This document shows positions 9,274 through 17,734 of a DNA stretch of 64,000 bases, in pieces. The stretch's first letter is position 1, and each line of letters begins with the position of its first letter. A program made the position numbers and the translations under genes. The DNA is from Neobacillus sp. DY30 (GTDB lineage Bacteria > Bacillota > Bacilli > Bacillales > Cytobacillaceae), in the NCBI RefSeq assembly GCF_030123065.1, contig NZ_CP126093.1, forward strand, positions 1,368,001 through 1,432,000, written 5' to 3'. The notes beneath the pieces were generated by a model. It had not been told where the DNA came from. It saw only the letters and a list, made by a program, of their open reading frames with translations, and did not search any database.

Positions 9274-10022
9274 CTATGAAGACTGTTTTTACTAAAACAA
9301 TCGGGTTGACCGAAAACCCTACGCACTACTGCCCTGGCTGTACGCACGGCATTATTCACCGGCTAGTCGGAGAGGTTTTGGAAGAAATGGGTATTTTAGA
9401 GGATACCATTGGGGTTGCCTCTGTAGGGTGTTCAGTATTATCCTATGAATATTTTAATTGTGATATGACCCAGGCGGCTCACGGCCGTGCCCCCGCTGTT
9501 GCTACAGGTGTGAAAAGGGTGCTTCCTGATCGCTTTGTATTTACGTATCAAGGTGATGGCGATCTTGCATCAATCGGCATAAGCGAAGTTATTCACGCCG
9601 CTGCTAGAGGAGAAAAGATTACAGTTATCTTTGTAAACAATGCAATTTATGGTATGACTGGCGGACAAATGGCACCGACTACCCTGATCGGACAAAAGAC
9701 AGCTACAACACCTTTTGGACGAGATGAAAGTGTTCAGGGCTCGCCAATTAAAGTATGTGAGATGCTCGCAACCTTAGATGGAACTGCCTATATTGAACGA
9801 GTTTCAACACATGATGTGAACCATATCCAAAAGGCAAAACGTGCGATTCGGAAGGCATTTGAAGTACAAAAGAATGGGCTTGGCTTTTCTATGGTAGAGC
9901 TATTGTCAACCTGTCCCACCAACTGGGGAATTGACCCATATGAATCTCTTGTATGGATAAAAAACAATATGATACCTGTATATCCTCTTGGGGTTTACAA
10001 AAATAAACAGGAGGGCAAGTAA
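9270..10022 (+). CDS. 2-oxoacid:ferredoxin oxidoreductase beta subunit (thiamine diphosphate)
   Basis: A 250-residue thiamine-diphosphate-binding subunit. It has HYCPGCTHG at the N terminus, GVASVGCSVLS, GRAPAVATG and the ThDP/Mg motif GDGDLASIG followed by VNNAIYGMTGGQMAP. It catalyses oxidative decarboxylation of a 2-oxoacid to the acyl-CoA with the alpha, gamma and ferredoxin subunits. It overlaps the alpha gene by 4 bp. The gamma gene begins 1 bp after its stop. Confidence 0.9.
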   Translation: MTMKTVFTKTIGLTENPTHYCPGCTHGIIHRLVGEVLEEMGILEDTIGVASVGCSVLSYEYFNCDMTQAAHGRAPAVATGVKRVLPDRFVFTYQGDGDLASIGISEVIHAAARGEKITVIFVNNAIYGMTGGQMAPTTLIGQKTATTPFGRDESVQGSPIKVCEMLATLDGTAYIERVSTHDVNHIQKAKRAIRKAFEVQKNGLGFSMVELLSTCPTNWGIDPYESLVWIKNNMIPVYPLGVYKNKQEGK

Positions 10023-10023
10023 C

Positions 10024-10575
10024 ATGATGGAGGAAATCATTATTGCAGGATTTGGCGGACAGGGTATCATGTCAATGGGGCAACTAATAGCATACGCTGG
10101 TATGCTTGAGGGGAAAGGGGTTTCATGGCTTCCATCCTACGGTCCAGAACAACGCGGCGGCACGGCAAATTGTGCTGTGGTTGTTTCAGATGAACCAGTC
10201 GGTTCCCCGCTCGTTACAAATCCTTCGACCGCGATTGTTCTAAATAACCCTTCTTTTGAAAAGTTCGAAAACCGTGTGCAGCCGGGTGGATTATTAATTA
10301 TCGATTCATCATTGGTGACAAGAGTTTCAAAACGCTGTGATATCGAAATCATTGAAATACCAGCAGCCGGTATGGCTGCTGAAATGGGGAATACACGGGT
10401 CGCTAACATGATACTGTTAGGTGTCTTTAGCGAATTTACAAAGGTGGTTGTGTTTGAATCCATTATCGAATCATTGAAAAAAGTTTTGCCTGAAGAAAAA
10501 CACCATTTAATTGAGATTAACAAACAAGCCCTTAATAAAGGGGCATCCATGATTTCTGTAATAAGACAATCTTGA
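10024..10575 (+). CDS. 2-oxoacid:ferredoxin oxidoreductase gamma subunit
   Basis: A 183-residue gamma subunit with the signature GFGGQGIMSMG near the N terminus, SYGPEQRGGTANC and PAAGMAAEMGNTRVANM. ATG 10024 follows AGGAGG by 9 bp; an upstream in-frame ATG at 9988 lies inside the beta gene. This completes a four-subunit enzyme, last in the operon. No clear terminator is seen before 10621. Confidence 0.88.
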   Translation: MMEEIIIAGFGGQGIMSMGQLIAYAGMLEGKGVSWLPSYGPEQRGGTANCAVVVSDEPVGSPLVTNPSTAIVLNNPSFEKFENRVQPGGLLIIDSSLVTRVSKRCDIEIIEIPAAGMAAEMGNTRVANMILLGVFSEFTKVVVFESIIESLKKVLPEEKHHLIEINKQALNKGASMISVIRQS

Positions 10576-10620
10576 TGAATCATATCCTTAGGAAAAATAT
10601 AATGGGTGTGATAGGTAAGT

Positions 10621-10821
10621 ATGAAAAAACAAAATCAAGTTGTTTTTTATACAATTAAAGGATCAACGATTAAAAAGTTTTTAATACTAGATTGTCTTAC
10701 TGGCACAGGTATTTTTTATGCATTAAAAATCATTTCTTCAAGTATTATAGTTGGATTTTTAGGAAGTCTAGTTTGTACCGAGGGGATAAAAAGATTACCT
10801 AGTATCGTACATAAAAGGTAA
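10621..10821 (+). CDS. small putative membrane protein
   Basis: A 66-residue basic peptide with a hydrophobic central stretch (about residues 20-50, e.g. IIVGFLGSLVC). No family recognised. A weak RBS (GATAGGTAAG) precedes ATG. It could be the tail of the oxidoreductase operon (45-bp gap) or a chance frame. Confidence 0.4.
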   Translation: MKKQNQVVFYTIKGSTIKKFLILDCLTGTGIFYALKIISSSIIVGFLGSLVCTEGIKRLPSIVHKR

Positions 10822-10840
10822 GTAAGTGATGTGCTTCACT

Positions 10841-10863
10841 TAACTGAAAATGACTTTCAGTTA
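10841..10863 (+). other. inverted repeat in the cupin leader
   Basis: Perfect 9-bp arms TAACTGAAA/TTTCAGTTA with a 5-nt loop, no T run after it. It lies 36 bp before the cupin start. It could be an operator or a leader hairpin. Confidence 0.4.
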
Positions 10864-10898
10864 GAATTTAAGAATAAGAACGATTGGAGGAATTTAAC

Positions 10899-11240
10899 GT
10901 GGAAAAAAGCACCCTTAAAGCTTACCAAGAGTATAGTGAAGAAAGATTCACCAAAAGAATCATTTATAAAAAAGGCGAAACGACAGCATTTGTTTTAAAT
11001 TTTTCACCTGGACAACAGCTTCCAGTCCATAAGCATCCAGGAACAGAAGTATATCTTTATGTAGTAACCGGAAGTGGTGTATTCATTATTGATGGTCTAG
11101 AAACTGAAGTATCTGAAGCGGATATAATACATGTAGGCGGGGAAGAAGAGCTTGCCTTTACTAATACAGGCAATGAACCTGTAAGCTTATATGTTATTTT
11201 AAGTAAAGTGCCGAGCGAACAATATGCTCAAAATATATAG
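10899..11240 (+). CDS. single-domain cupin protein
   Basis: A 113-residue double-stranded beta-helix (cupin) protein. The first cupin motif is PGQQLPVHKHPGTEVYLYVVTGSGVF, with metal-ligand-type His-Lys-His and Glu. The second motif region is around VGGEEELAFTNTGNEPVSLYV. GTG at 10899 is preferred, since GGAGG lies 8 bp upstream. The frame also has a TTG at 10884 inside that RBS. Likely a small sensor or enzyme; substrate unknown. Confidence 0.8.
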   Translation: MEKSTLKAYQEYSEERFTKRIIYKKGETTAFVLNFSPGQQLPVHKHPGTEVYLYVVTGSGVFIIDGLETEVSEADIIHVGGEEELAFTNTGNEPVSLYVILSKVPSEQYAQNI

Positions 11241-11245
11241 AATAG

Positions 11246-11279
11246 GGAAGCCAGCCTAGGTTAGGCTGGCTTCTTTTTG
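11246..11279. terminator. bidirectional terminator between cupin and MMPL genes
   Basis: An 11-bp perfect stem gaagccagcct/aggctggcttc with a 5-nt loop, then TTTTT. On the other strand it overlaps the last codons and stop (11261-11263) of the MMPL gene, so the arm encodes its Lys-Pro-Ala end. Confidence 0.85.
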
Positions 11280-13435
11280 TGCCTTGTTAAGCTTTTATTC
11301 TGATACCCAAAGAACCACCAATTCCAATCTCCAAATAATTTCATTAGAGCAGGAACAAGAACCATCCTGACAATAGTAGCGTCAATAAAAATTGCAATGG
11401 CTATACCGACTCCTAGTTGTTTAATCGGCATGACACCCGTAAAGGCAAATGCTCCAGTAACAACAATCATAATCGCAGCCGCGGAGGTAATAATTTTACT
11501 CGTATACGTTAAGCCGGATATTGTAGCTTCAGTATTATCACCAGTTTTTAAATAAAACTCCTGAATTCTCGAAATCAAAAACACTTCGTAATCCATTGAA
11601 AGTCCAAATACGAGAGTGAATACAAAAACAGGTAAAATCAGGGCAATATCGGTAGGTTCTACTCCTAAATGCCCCTGTTGGAAAATCCAGACAACAATTC
11701 CGAACGTGCAGCTTAAGCTTAATATATTCATTAATATAGCCTTTAAGGGAATTAGGATTGACCGAAAGGCGGCCATAAGAATGAAGAAGGTTGAGATAAC
11801 AATTAATAATAATCCTATAGGAGCTTTTTCATAAATTTCATCAAAGATTTCCTGCTCAAACTTTATCGCTCCGCCAAAATGGGCAGTTATGCCCAACTCC
11901 CTGGTGGACCAATCACGAATCCATTCTCTAGCTTTTGGGGAATGGTCATTGGTGTTTAAAAAAACTTCAATCAACATTTTATTGCCTTGAACAAAATAGT
12001 CCAGAATGGGTGCAGTCTGTTCTCTTTGTCCAAAAAGAAGCAGTTGGGACAGCATTTCTACATCCTGGATGCCAGTCACAGAAAAAGGAGAATCTACGGA
12101 ATCAACCAGTTTATCTTTTGAAAGCTCATCGAGAAAGCTGCTTACCTTCTCGAGGTTGTTGGTTTCTAAAACATTTCCTTTTGTTTCAAGCACCACAGAA
12201 ACTTTCTTTTCATTTCGTTTATCTTCTGGGATAAAGTTCTCCTCAAAGGCTTCAAAAGCTGCTCTTGATGGATACTTTGCCGGAAGTGATTCTGTCCCTG
12301 GGATCGACATCGTCATCTGAGCAACAGGGATAAGACCTGCAAGCAGTATCGCTAGAGCTGCCGCTGCCATAAGAACCGGGCGCCTCATTACAAACTTTGC
12401 AAATCTATGCCATATACTCGTTTTATTATCGTTTATTCGAAGGACACTGAATTTATTAATTTTAGCTCCAAGAACAGCTAGTATGGCAGGGAGAAAGGTT
12501 AAGGCGCAGAAGGCAGAAATGAATACTACTGCCATCCCTCCAAGAGCAACATTTTGAAAGATATCGATTTGAATAAACCATAAGGCAGATAAACCAATAA
12601 AAACACATAGACCAGAAAAAATAATAGACCGTCCCGCGGTTGCTACGCTAATTTTAATGGAATCTTCAATGGACTTGGTATGTAACTCCTCTTTATAACG
12701 GTTTATTAATAACAGGGCAAAATCGATACTTAAAGCGAGTCCTATCATTGGGACAATATTTAAAATAAAAATAGTCAAATCTGTACCATAACTAAAAAAG
12801 TAAACAGCACCCATTGTCGTTAAAATTGATACTACCCCGATGACAATGGGAATAGAGGCAGCGATTAAGCCGCCAAAGGCAAGGACTAAAACAATCATTG
12901 CAATCGGCAGTCCAATCATTTCAGCTTTTGCTAAATCTTCTTGGCTGGCGATATTAAGGTCTTGAACGATAATAGGCTCACCTGTCATCGTAACCTTTAA
13001 TCCCTTTTTATTTTTCAGAATCTTGTTCAATTGTTGTATTTCATCACTTAAGCCTTCCGCACCTTTATTAAAAGATATAAGGCCATAAGCATACTCCTCT
13101 GCTATCATTCCATCTCGATCATAAGGGGTAGTAATACTTTTAGCCCCATCAAATTTTTTCAGGTTCTCGAAGGTCTCTTTGATAAATTGATTCCAATTAT
13201 CGTCACTTACGCTGCTTTCTCTTTGAAAAACAAGAATAATGGAAGATTTCGCATGACCAAAATCTTTTTCAAGCAGTTTTCTTGTTTCATTGTATTCCCC
13301 TTTATACTCAAATCCGTTGCCGCTGAGTACAGAAGGTAATTTTATTGCGAACACTCCTGATATTCCAATTATCAATATCCAAAGCGCCAGTACCCATTTG
13401 CGATAACGGTATATGATGCTGCCGAGGGTCTCCAT
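11261..13435 (-). CDS. MMPL/RND-family membrane transporter (YdfJ-like)
   Basis: A 724-residue protein with the RND/MMPL layout. There is one N-terminal helix (residues 13-30), a large extracellular loop (about 31-170) and a five- to six-helix bundle (about 175-380). A second loop (about 381-540) precedes the C-terminal helix bundle (about 545-710). The conserved GLALSIDFALLLINRY and GLSMDYEVFLISRIQE segments carry the acidic residues of this family. Such proteins export lipids or drugs by proton motive force. RBS AAGGAGG. No adjacent regulator is obvious; it stands alone in the minus orientation. Confidence 0.9.
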   Translation of the reverse strand: METLGSIIYRYRKWVLALWILIIGISGVFAIKLPSVLSGNGFEYKGEYNETRKLLEKDFGHAKSSIILVFQRESSVSDDNWNQFIKETFENLKKFDGAKSITTPYDRDGMIAEEYAYGLISFNKGAEGLSDEIQQLNKILKNKKGLKVTMTGEPIIVQDLNIASQEDLAKAEMIGLPIAMIVLVLAFGGLIAASIPIVIGVVSILTTMGAVYFFSYGTDLTIFILNIVPMIGLALSIDFALLLINRYKEELHTKSIEDSIKISVATAGRSIIFSGLCVFIGLSALWFIQIDIFQNVALGGMAVVFISAFCALTFLPAILAVLGAKINKFSVLRINDNKTSIWHRFAKFVMRRPVLMAAAALAILLAGLIPVAQMTMSIPGTESLPAKYPSRAAFEAFEENFIPEDKRNEKKVSVVLETKGNVLETNNLEKVSSFLDELSKDKLVDSVDSPFSVTGIQDVEMLSQLLLFGQREQTAPILDYFVQGNKMLIEVFLNTNDHSPKAREWIRDWSTRELGITAHFGGAIKFEQEIFDEIYEKAPIGLLLIVISTFFILMAAFRSILIPLKAILMNILSLSCTFGIVVWIFQQGHLGVEPTDIALILPVFVFTLVFGLSMDYEVFLISRIQEFYLKTGDNTEATISGLTYTSKIITSAAAIMIVVTGAFAFTGVMPIKQLGVGIAIAIFIDATIVRMVLVPALMKLFGDWNWWFFGYQNKSLTRHKKKPA

Positions 13436-13698
13436 TTTACTGCCTCCTTTTTTTGGAAATCATCCCTTACCATAGTATAGCAGAACTCATAAAGAGTTAT
13501 GGTTTACTATTTCGTGGCGAATGAAATGGATTAAATATGATAAGAATGATTCCCTCAATGAATAACGAAAATACAAAAATAAGTGAATAACATTAATCTG
13601 AAATAATGTTCACTATATATTTTATAAATGTAAAAAGATATGGATTTAACATGTGTCTTGTTATAATAATAAAAAAGCCAGGAAAGAAGGTGTAAACA

Positions 13699-14643
13699 AT
13701 GGAGCAAGAAAAGCTTGGTAAAGTAATAGAAGCAGCAAAGTTATATTATTTATTGGATCATAATCAAAACGAAATTGCCAAGATATTAGGTGTTTCACGT
13801 CCTACAGTTTCCCGCTTATTGCAGCTTGCAAAAGAGAAGGGAATTGTCCAAATAAATATCATCGACCCAACGGAAGATGTTGAAAATTTAGCTGCAAAGC
13901 TAGAAAATAAGTTCAATTTAAAAAGAGCAATTGTTACGCCTATTCCGCAATTCGAAAATCATATTATCAAAAATTATCTGGGAGAAAAAGCTGCATTATT
14001 TCTAGATGAAATTGTAAAGGATCAGGACATTATTGGTGTTACATGGGGAACGACACTATACCATATCGCGGTGGAGCTAAAACAGAAATTTGTCAAAGAT
14101 GTAAAGGTAGTTCAGCTAAAAGGCGGGGTCAGTCACGCAGAAACCAACAATTACGCGTCAGAGATCTTGTATCTATTTGGAAAGGCGTACAACACAACAC
14201 CTTTAAATCTCCCTTTGCCTGCGATTGTTGACCATGTTGTTGTAAAACAGGCTATGGAAGCAGACCGTCATATTAATAAAATTCTTGAATTGGGTAAAAT
14301 GGCGAATATCGCACTATTTACCATCGGTTCAATCAAGAAAGATTCGTTACTATTTCAAATGGGATATTTTACTGATAGTGACCAAAAGGTATTAAATGAA
14401 AAAGCAGTAGGGGACATTTGTTCACGATTCTTTGATAAAAATGGCGAAATATGTGATGACGGCCTTAATGGAAGAACATTAGGTGTGAAACTTGAGGATC
14501 TGCGAAAAAAGGAATATTCCATTCTAGTTGCAGGCGGTCCTAATAAAATTGATGGAATCTACGGTGCATTAAAAGGCCAATATGCCAATGTACTAATAAC
14601 AGATCAATTCACAGCAAAATATTTACTTGATAAAAACTCATAG
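13699..14643 (+). CDS. deoR: deoxyribonucleoside regulator DeoR (SorC family)
   Basis: A 314-residue repressor. An N-terminal helix-turn-helix (about residues 20-45, NEIAKILGVSRPTVSRLLQLA) is followed by the SorC sugar-phosphate-binding domain (GVTWGTTLYHIA, VVQLKGGVSHAETN). The length equals the B. subtilis DeoR that senses deoxyribose-5-phosphate. It lies directly upstream of deoC, as in B. subtilis. The leader holds an imperfect inverted repeat (13583-13594 with 13605-13613, containing AATGTTCAC) that might be an autoregulatory site. Confidence 0.9.
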   Translation: MEQEKLGKVIEAAKLYYLLDHNQNEIAKILGVSRPTVSRLLQLAKEKGIVQINIIDPTEDVENLAAKLENKFNLKRAIVTPIPQFENHIIKNYLGEKAALFLDEIVKDQDIIGVTWGTTLYHIAVELKQKFVKDVKVVQLKGGVSHAETNNYASEILYLFGKAYNTTPLNLPLPAIVDHVVVKQAMEADRHINKILELGKMANIALFTIGSIKKDSLLFQMGYFTDSDQKVLNEKAVGDICSRFFDKNGEICDDGLNGRTLGVKLEDLRKKEYSILVAGGPNKIDGIYGALKGQYANVLITDQFTAKYLLDKNS

Positions 14644-14660
14644 GTACATAATTTTACATT

Positions 14661-14703
14661 CGTTCATTTATGTGTTTACAAATGTTCAATGTGTTGATAT
14701 AGT
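14661..14703 (+). promoter_or_regulatory. deoC promoter with candidate DeoR half-sites
   Basis: TTTACA (14675-14680) and TATAGT (14698-14703) are separated by exactly 17 bp. GTTCA-N4-TGTGTT at 14662 and GTTCAATGTGTTGA at 14684 form a direct repeat overlapping the -35 and spacer, a plausible DeoR target. The operator assignment is inference. Confidence 0.55.
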
Positions 14704-14759
14704 TAGAGTGTCATAAAAATTGGAATATATAGCTTTGTAAAACAGGGAGGATAAGCAAG

Positions 14760-15434
14760 ATGACTCAAAATGTTACAAGAATGATTGATCATACATTATT
14801 AAAAGCAAATGCAACAAAAGATGAAATCGTGAAGTTAGTAGAAGAAGCTAAGAAATATTCTTTCGCTTCCGTATGTGTTAATCCGACTTGGGTTAAAATA
14901 TCAGCAGATATGCTTAAAGATACTCCAGAAGTAAAAGTATGTACCGTAATTGGTTTTCCTCTAGGTGCTTCAACACCAGAAACGAAAGCTTTTGAAACGA
15001 AAAATGCGATTGAAAATGGTGCAGCTGAAATTGATATGGTAATTAACATCGGCGCCCTTAAGGATAAGCAGGATGATTTAGTTGAGAGGGATATTAAAGC
15101 TGTTGTTGAGGCTGCGAAGGGTAAAGCGTTAACAAAAGTTATTATCGAGACATGTCTTTTAACGGATGAAGAGAAAGTAAGAGCATGTCAACTTTCTGTT
15201 AAGGCTGGAGCTGATTTTGTAAAAACCTCTACAGGGTTCTCTACAGGCGGGGCTACAGTTGAAGATATCCGAATAATGAGAGAAACCGTTGGACCAGATA
15301 TTGGTGTAAAAGCTTCTGGCGGCGTCCGCAGCCGTGAGGATGCACTTGCTATGATTGAAGCAGGCGCTACGCGTATCGGTGCAAGTTCAGGAGTTTCTAT
15401 TAGTAAAGGTGAAATTTCTCAAAGCAATTATTAA
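14760..15434 (+). CDS. deoC: deoxyribose-phosphate aldolase
   Basis: Splits 2-deoxyribose-5-phosphate to glyceraldehyde-3-phosphate and acetaldehyde. The 224-residue TIM barrel carries the catalytic Schiff-base lysine Lys155 ([11 protein letters not shown]), Asp92 (EIDMVINIG) and Lys184 (GVKASGGVR). A strong RBS (CAGGGAGG) precedes it. It follows deoR, and the XapX and cytidine deaminase genes follow within 22-30 bp, so a deoC-xapX-cdd unit is likely. Confidence 0.95.
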   Translation: MTQNVTRMIDHTLLKANATKDEIVKLVEEAKKYSFASVCVNPTWVKISADMLKDTPEVKVCTVIGFPLGASTPETKAFETKNAIENGAAEIDMVINIGALKDKQDDLVERDIKAVVEAAKGKALTKVIIETCLLTDEEKVRACQLSVKAGADFVKTSTGFSTGGATVEDIRIMRETVGPDIGVKASGGVRSREDALAMIEAGATRIGASSGVSISKGEISQSNY

Positions 15435-15455
15435 CTAACGATTTGAGGGAAAAGG

Positions 15456-15623
15456 ATGAAAGAAGTAGTATTAGCTTTAGTTGCTGGATTAATCGTTGGA
15501 ATCATATTTAAATTTATGAGGCTGCCATTACCTGCTCCACCCGTATTTTCCGCAGTTGTTGGGGTTTTCGGTGTTTATTTTGGAGGCGTTATTGCCAGTT
15601 GGATGGTCAAATTTTTCCAATAA
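15456..15623 (+). CDS. XapX-domain small membrane protein
   Basis: A 55-residue protein with two hydrophobic helices (about 3-20 and 32-52) separated by a MRLPLPAPP segment, the pattern of XapX (DUF1427) proteins. The RBS GAGGGAAAAGG is well placed. It lies between deoC and cdd. The family's role is not established; the context suggests nucleoside metabolism or transport. Confidence 0.75.
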   Translation: MKEVVLALVAGLIVGIIFKFMRLPLPAPPVFSAVVGVFGVYFGGVIASWMVKFFQ

Positions 15624-15627
15624 ATAA

Positions 15628-16047
<420 letters not shown>

Positions 16048-16052
16048 AACGA

Positions 16053-16083
16053 GAGGCAGGATAAGAATCCTGCTTCTTTTTTT
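16053..16083 (+). terminator. terminator after cdd
   Basis: A 10-bp stem gaggcaggat/atcctgcttc (one G-U), 4-nt loop and seven T residues. Confidence 0.85.
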
Positions 16084-16274
16084 ATTTGAAGTATCCTTTA
16101 ATCGACAAAATTATTCAATTTTCATCATTTTTTGATATTATTTATTGTACCCTTGTTTAAATACGATTAGAATCTAAATATATCTTTTTCATGCTTTTCA
16201 ATGAAAAGGGCATAATTAAAAGAATAAAAACAGAAAATTTATCAATGGAAAGAAAATGAAAGAGGAAGAAAAGA

Positions 16275-16697
16275 GTGGATAATATTAAGCTAGAAAACAA
16301 AAAGAAACTGTCAATTTCAATTATCGATAATGATGTCATGATTCAATCCATGCTGGTGAGAATCCTTAATTTGATGAATATTGAACGGTTTGAGTTAGAT
16401 ATAAAAACATATAAAGATGGTATTCAATTTTTTGAATCAAAACGCATAGAAGAAACAGATGAACATTTATTAATTCTTGACGGCATTATGCCAGGAATGG
16501 ATGGTATTGAGATTTTACAAAAAGTAAAAAGTGACTTGAGCAGGCATGTTTATGTATTAATGCTTTCAGGAAGAAAAAGTCCGGCTGAAATTAACAAAGC
16601 ATTAAAACTAGGTGCGGATGATTATGTAACCAAACCTTTTAGTATCAAGGAGCTCCAGACAAGAGTACAACAAATTATTCAAAGGATGAAGCAATGA
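16275..16697 (+). CDS. stand-alone response-regulator receiver protein
   Basis: A 140-residue CheY-like receiver with no output domain. Acidic pocket residues are Asp18/Asp20 (IIDND), the phospho-acceptor is Asp69 (LILDGIMPGMDG), and Lys120 lies in YVTKPFS. The start is GTG with AGAGGAAG upstream. It is the first gene of a four-gene operon and overlaps the next gene by 4 bp. It probably acts by protein contact with a partner, perhaps the HEAT-repeat protein or the synthase downstream. A perfect inverted repeat CTTTTCA-A-TGAAAAG (16194-16208) in the leader could be an operator. Confidence 0.85.
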   Translation: MDNIKLENKKKLSISIIDNDVMIQSMLVRILNLMNIERFELDIKTYKDGIQFFESKRIEETDEHLLILDGIMPGMDGIEILQKVKSDLSRHVYVLMLSGRKSPAEINKALKLGADDYVTKPFSIKELQTRVQQIIQRMKQ

Positions 16698-17731
16698 TCA
16701 ATCAAGAGATTATGTTTCTATCTATAATTACATTGTCACTGACGTGCATACTATCATTATTATTACTTTATTTGATAATTCGGAAGGTACGAGATATTAA
16801 AAAAAGAAGAGAAATTGAAGACTATAAAAATAAAGTAAACACACAAATTTTTTCGATAATAGCAGAAGGTCAATCTTTCAGGGGAATACGGTGTGAAACA
16901 GCAATACAACAAAAGGCAATGGAAGAATTATTAAGCAAATATGTGAAGATTCTAGAAGGTAAGGAAGAGAAAGAAAGATTATCAAATCTAGCTTCTCTTT
17001 CTTTAGAGGGATACTATCGAAAGCGGCTTAAAAGCAAGAGATGGAGCCACCGTATGAATGCACTTTATCATATTGAAGATTTTCATATGACAAACCTTAA
17101 AAATGAAGTCGTTCTTTTAAGTAAAAAGAAAAACATTACACATCAAGAAACAATTCATATCCTTAGAATCTTAGCCTCGTTCCAATTTAGCGGTTTAAAG
17201 GACATGCTTCCTAAACACTATAATGATTTATCGGAGTATGAGTACCGAAGTATCTTAATGAAGTTAACTCATAGTTTATTTGATCAATTTGTGTTAGATT
17301 TTCACAAAAGCACCCCCGCACTTCAATATGCCATACTTGATGTTATCTCACTAAAAAAAGCGTTAGAGTACCGATCTTTTACAGAGAATATTTTTATTTC
17401 CTATAAAGGGGAAGTTAGGCTAAGGGCTTTGAAGGCTTTAGCCGAATTAGGATTTGTAAGCAATATAGAACCATACCTGCAATTATTACACTCTGCCAGC
17501 TGGCAAGAGAGGATGGTAGCGGCAAAACTTATAGGTTCTATAAAAGCTGAAAAAGGAATTCCAAGGTTAATTGAACTGCTCCATGATCAGAATTGGTGGG
17601 TCCGTTCACAGGCAGGCCAATCTATTAGTCAGTTCCCAGATGGTAAGGCAATTTTGCAATCCGTTTTAGAAACCTCCGAGGATGCTTTTGCAAGAGACAT
17701 GGCTTGGGATTGGCTTCATAAAGGAGTATAG
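16694..17731 (+). CDS. membrane-anchored HEAT-repeat protein
   Basis: A 345-residue protein. One transmembrane helix (about residues 7-29) is followed by a basic stretch (RKVRDIKKRREIE), then an all-helical region. The end shows HEAT repeats (about 225-345: VRLRALKALAELG, WQERMVAAKLIGSI, WWVRSQAGQSISQF). Such proteins serve as scaffolds. It overlaps the receiver gene (ATGA) and is 3 bp from the glycosyltransferase, so the three products are probably made in fixed ratio and may form one complex at the membrane. This complex is inference. Confidence 0.75.
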   Translation: MINQEIMFLSIITLSLTCILSLLLLYLIIRKVRDIKKRREIEDYKNKVNTQIFSIIAEGQSFRGIRCETAIQQKAMEELLSKYVKILEGKEEKERLSNLASLSLEGYYRKRLKSKRWSHRMNALYHIEDFHMTNLKNEVVLLSKKKNITHQETIHILRILASFQFSGLKDMLPKHYNDLSEYEYRSILMKLTHSLFDQFVLDFHKSTPALQYAILDVISLKKALEYRSFTENIFISYKGEVRLRALKALAELGFVSNIEPYLQLLHSASWQERMVAAKLIGSIKAEKGIPRLIELLHDQNWWVRSQAGQSISQFPDGKAILQSVLETSEDAFARDMAWDWLHKGV

Positions 17732-17734
17732 AAC

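Noticed and set aside
11616..12320. Plus-strand frames inside the MMPL gene
   Set aside because: They are antisense shadows of a long, well-conserved transporter gene without start signals.
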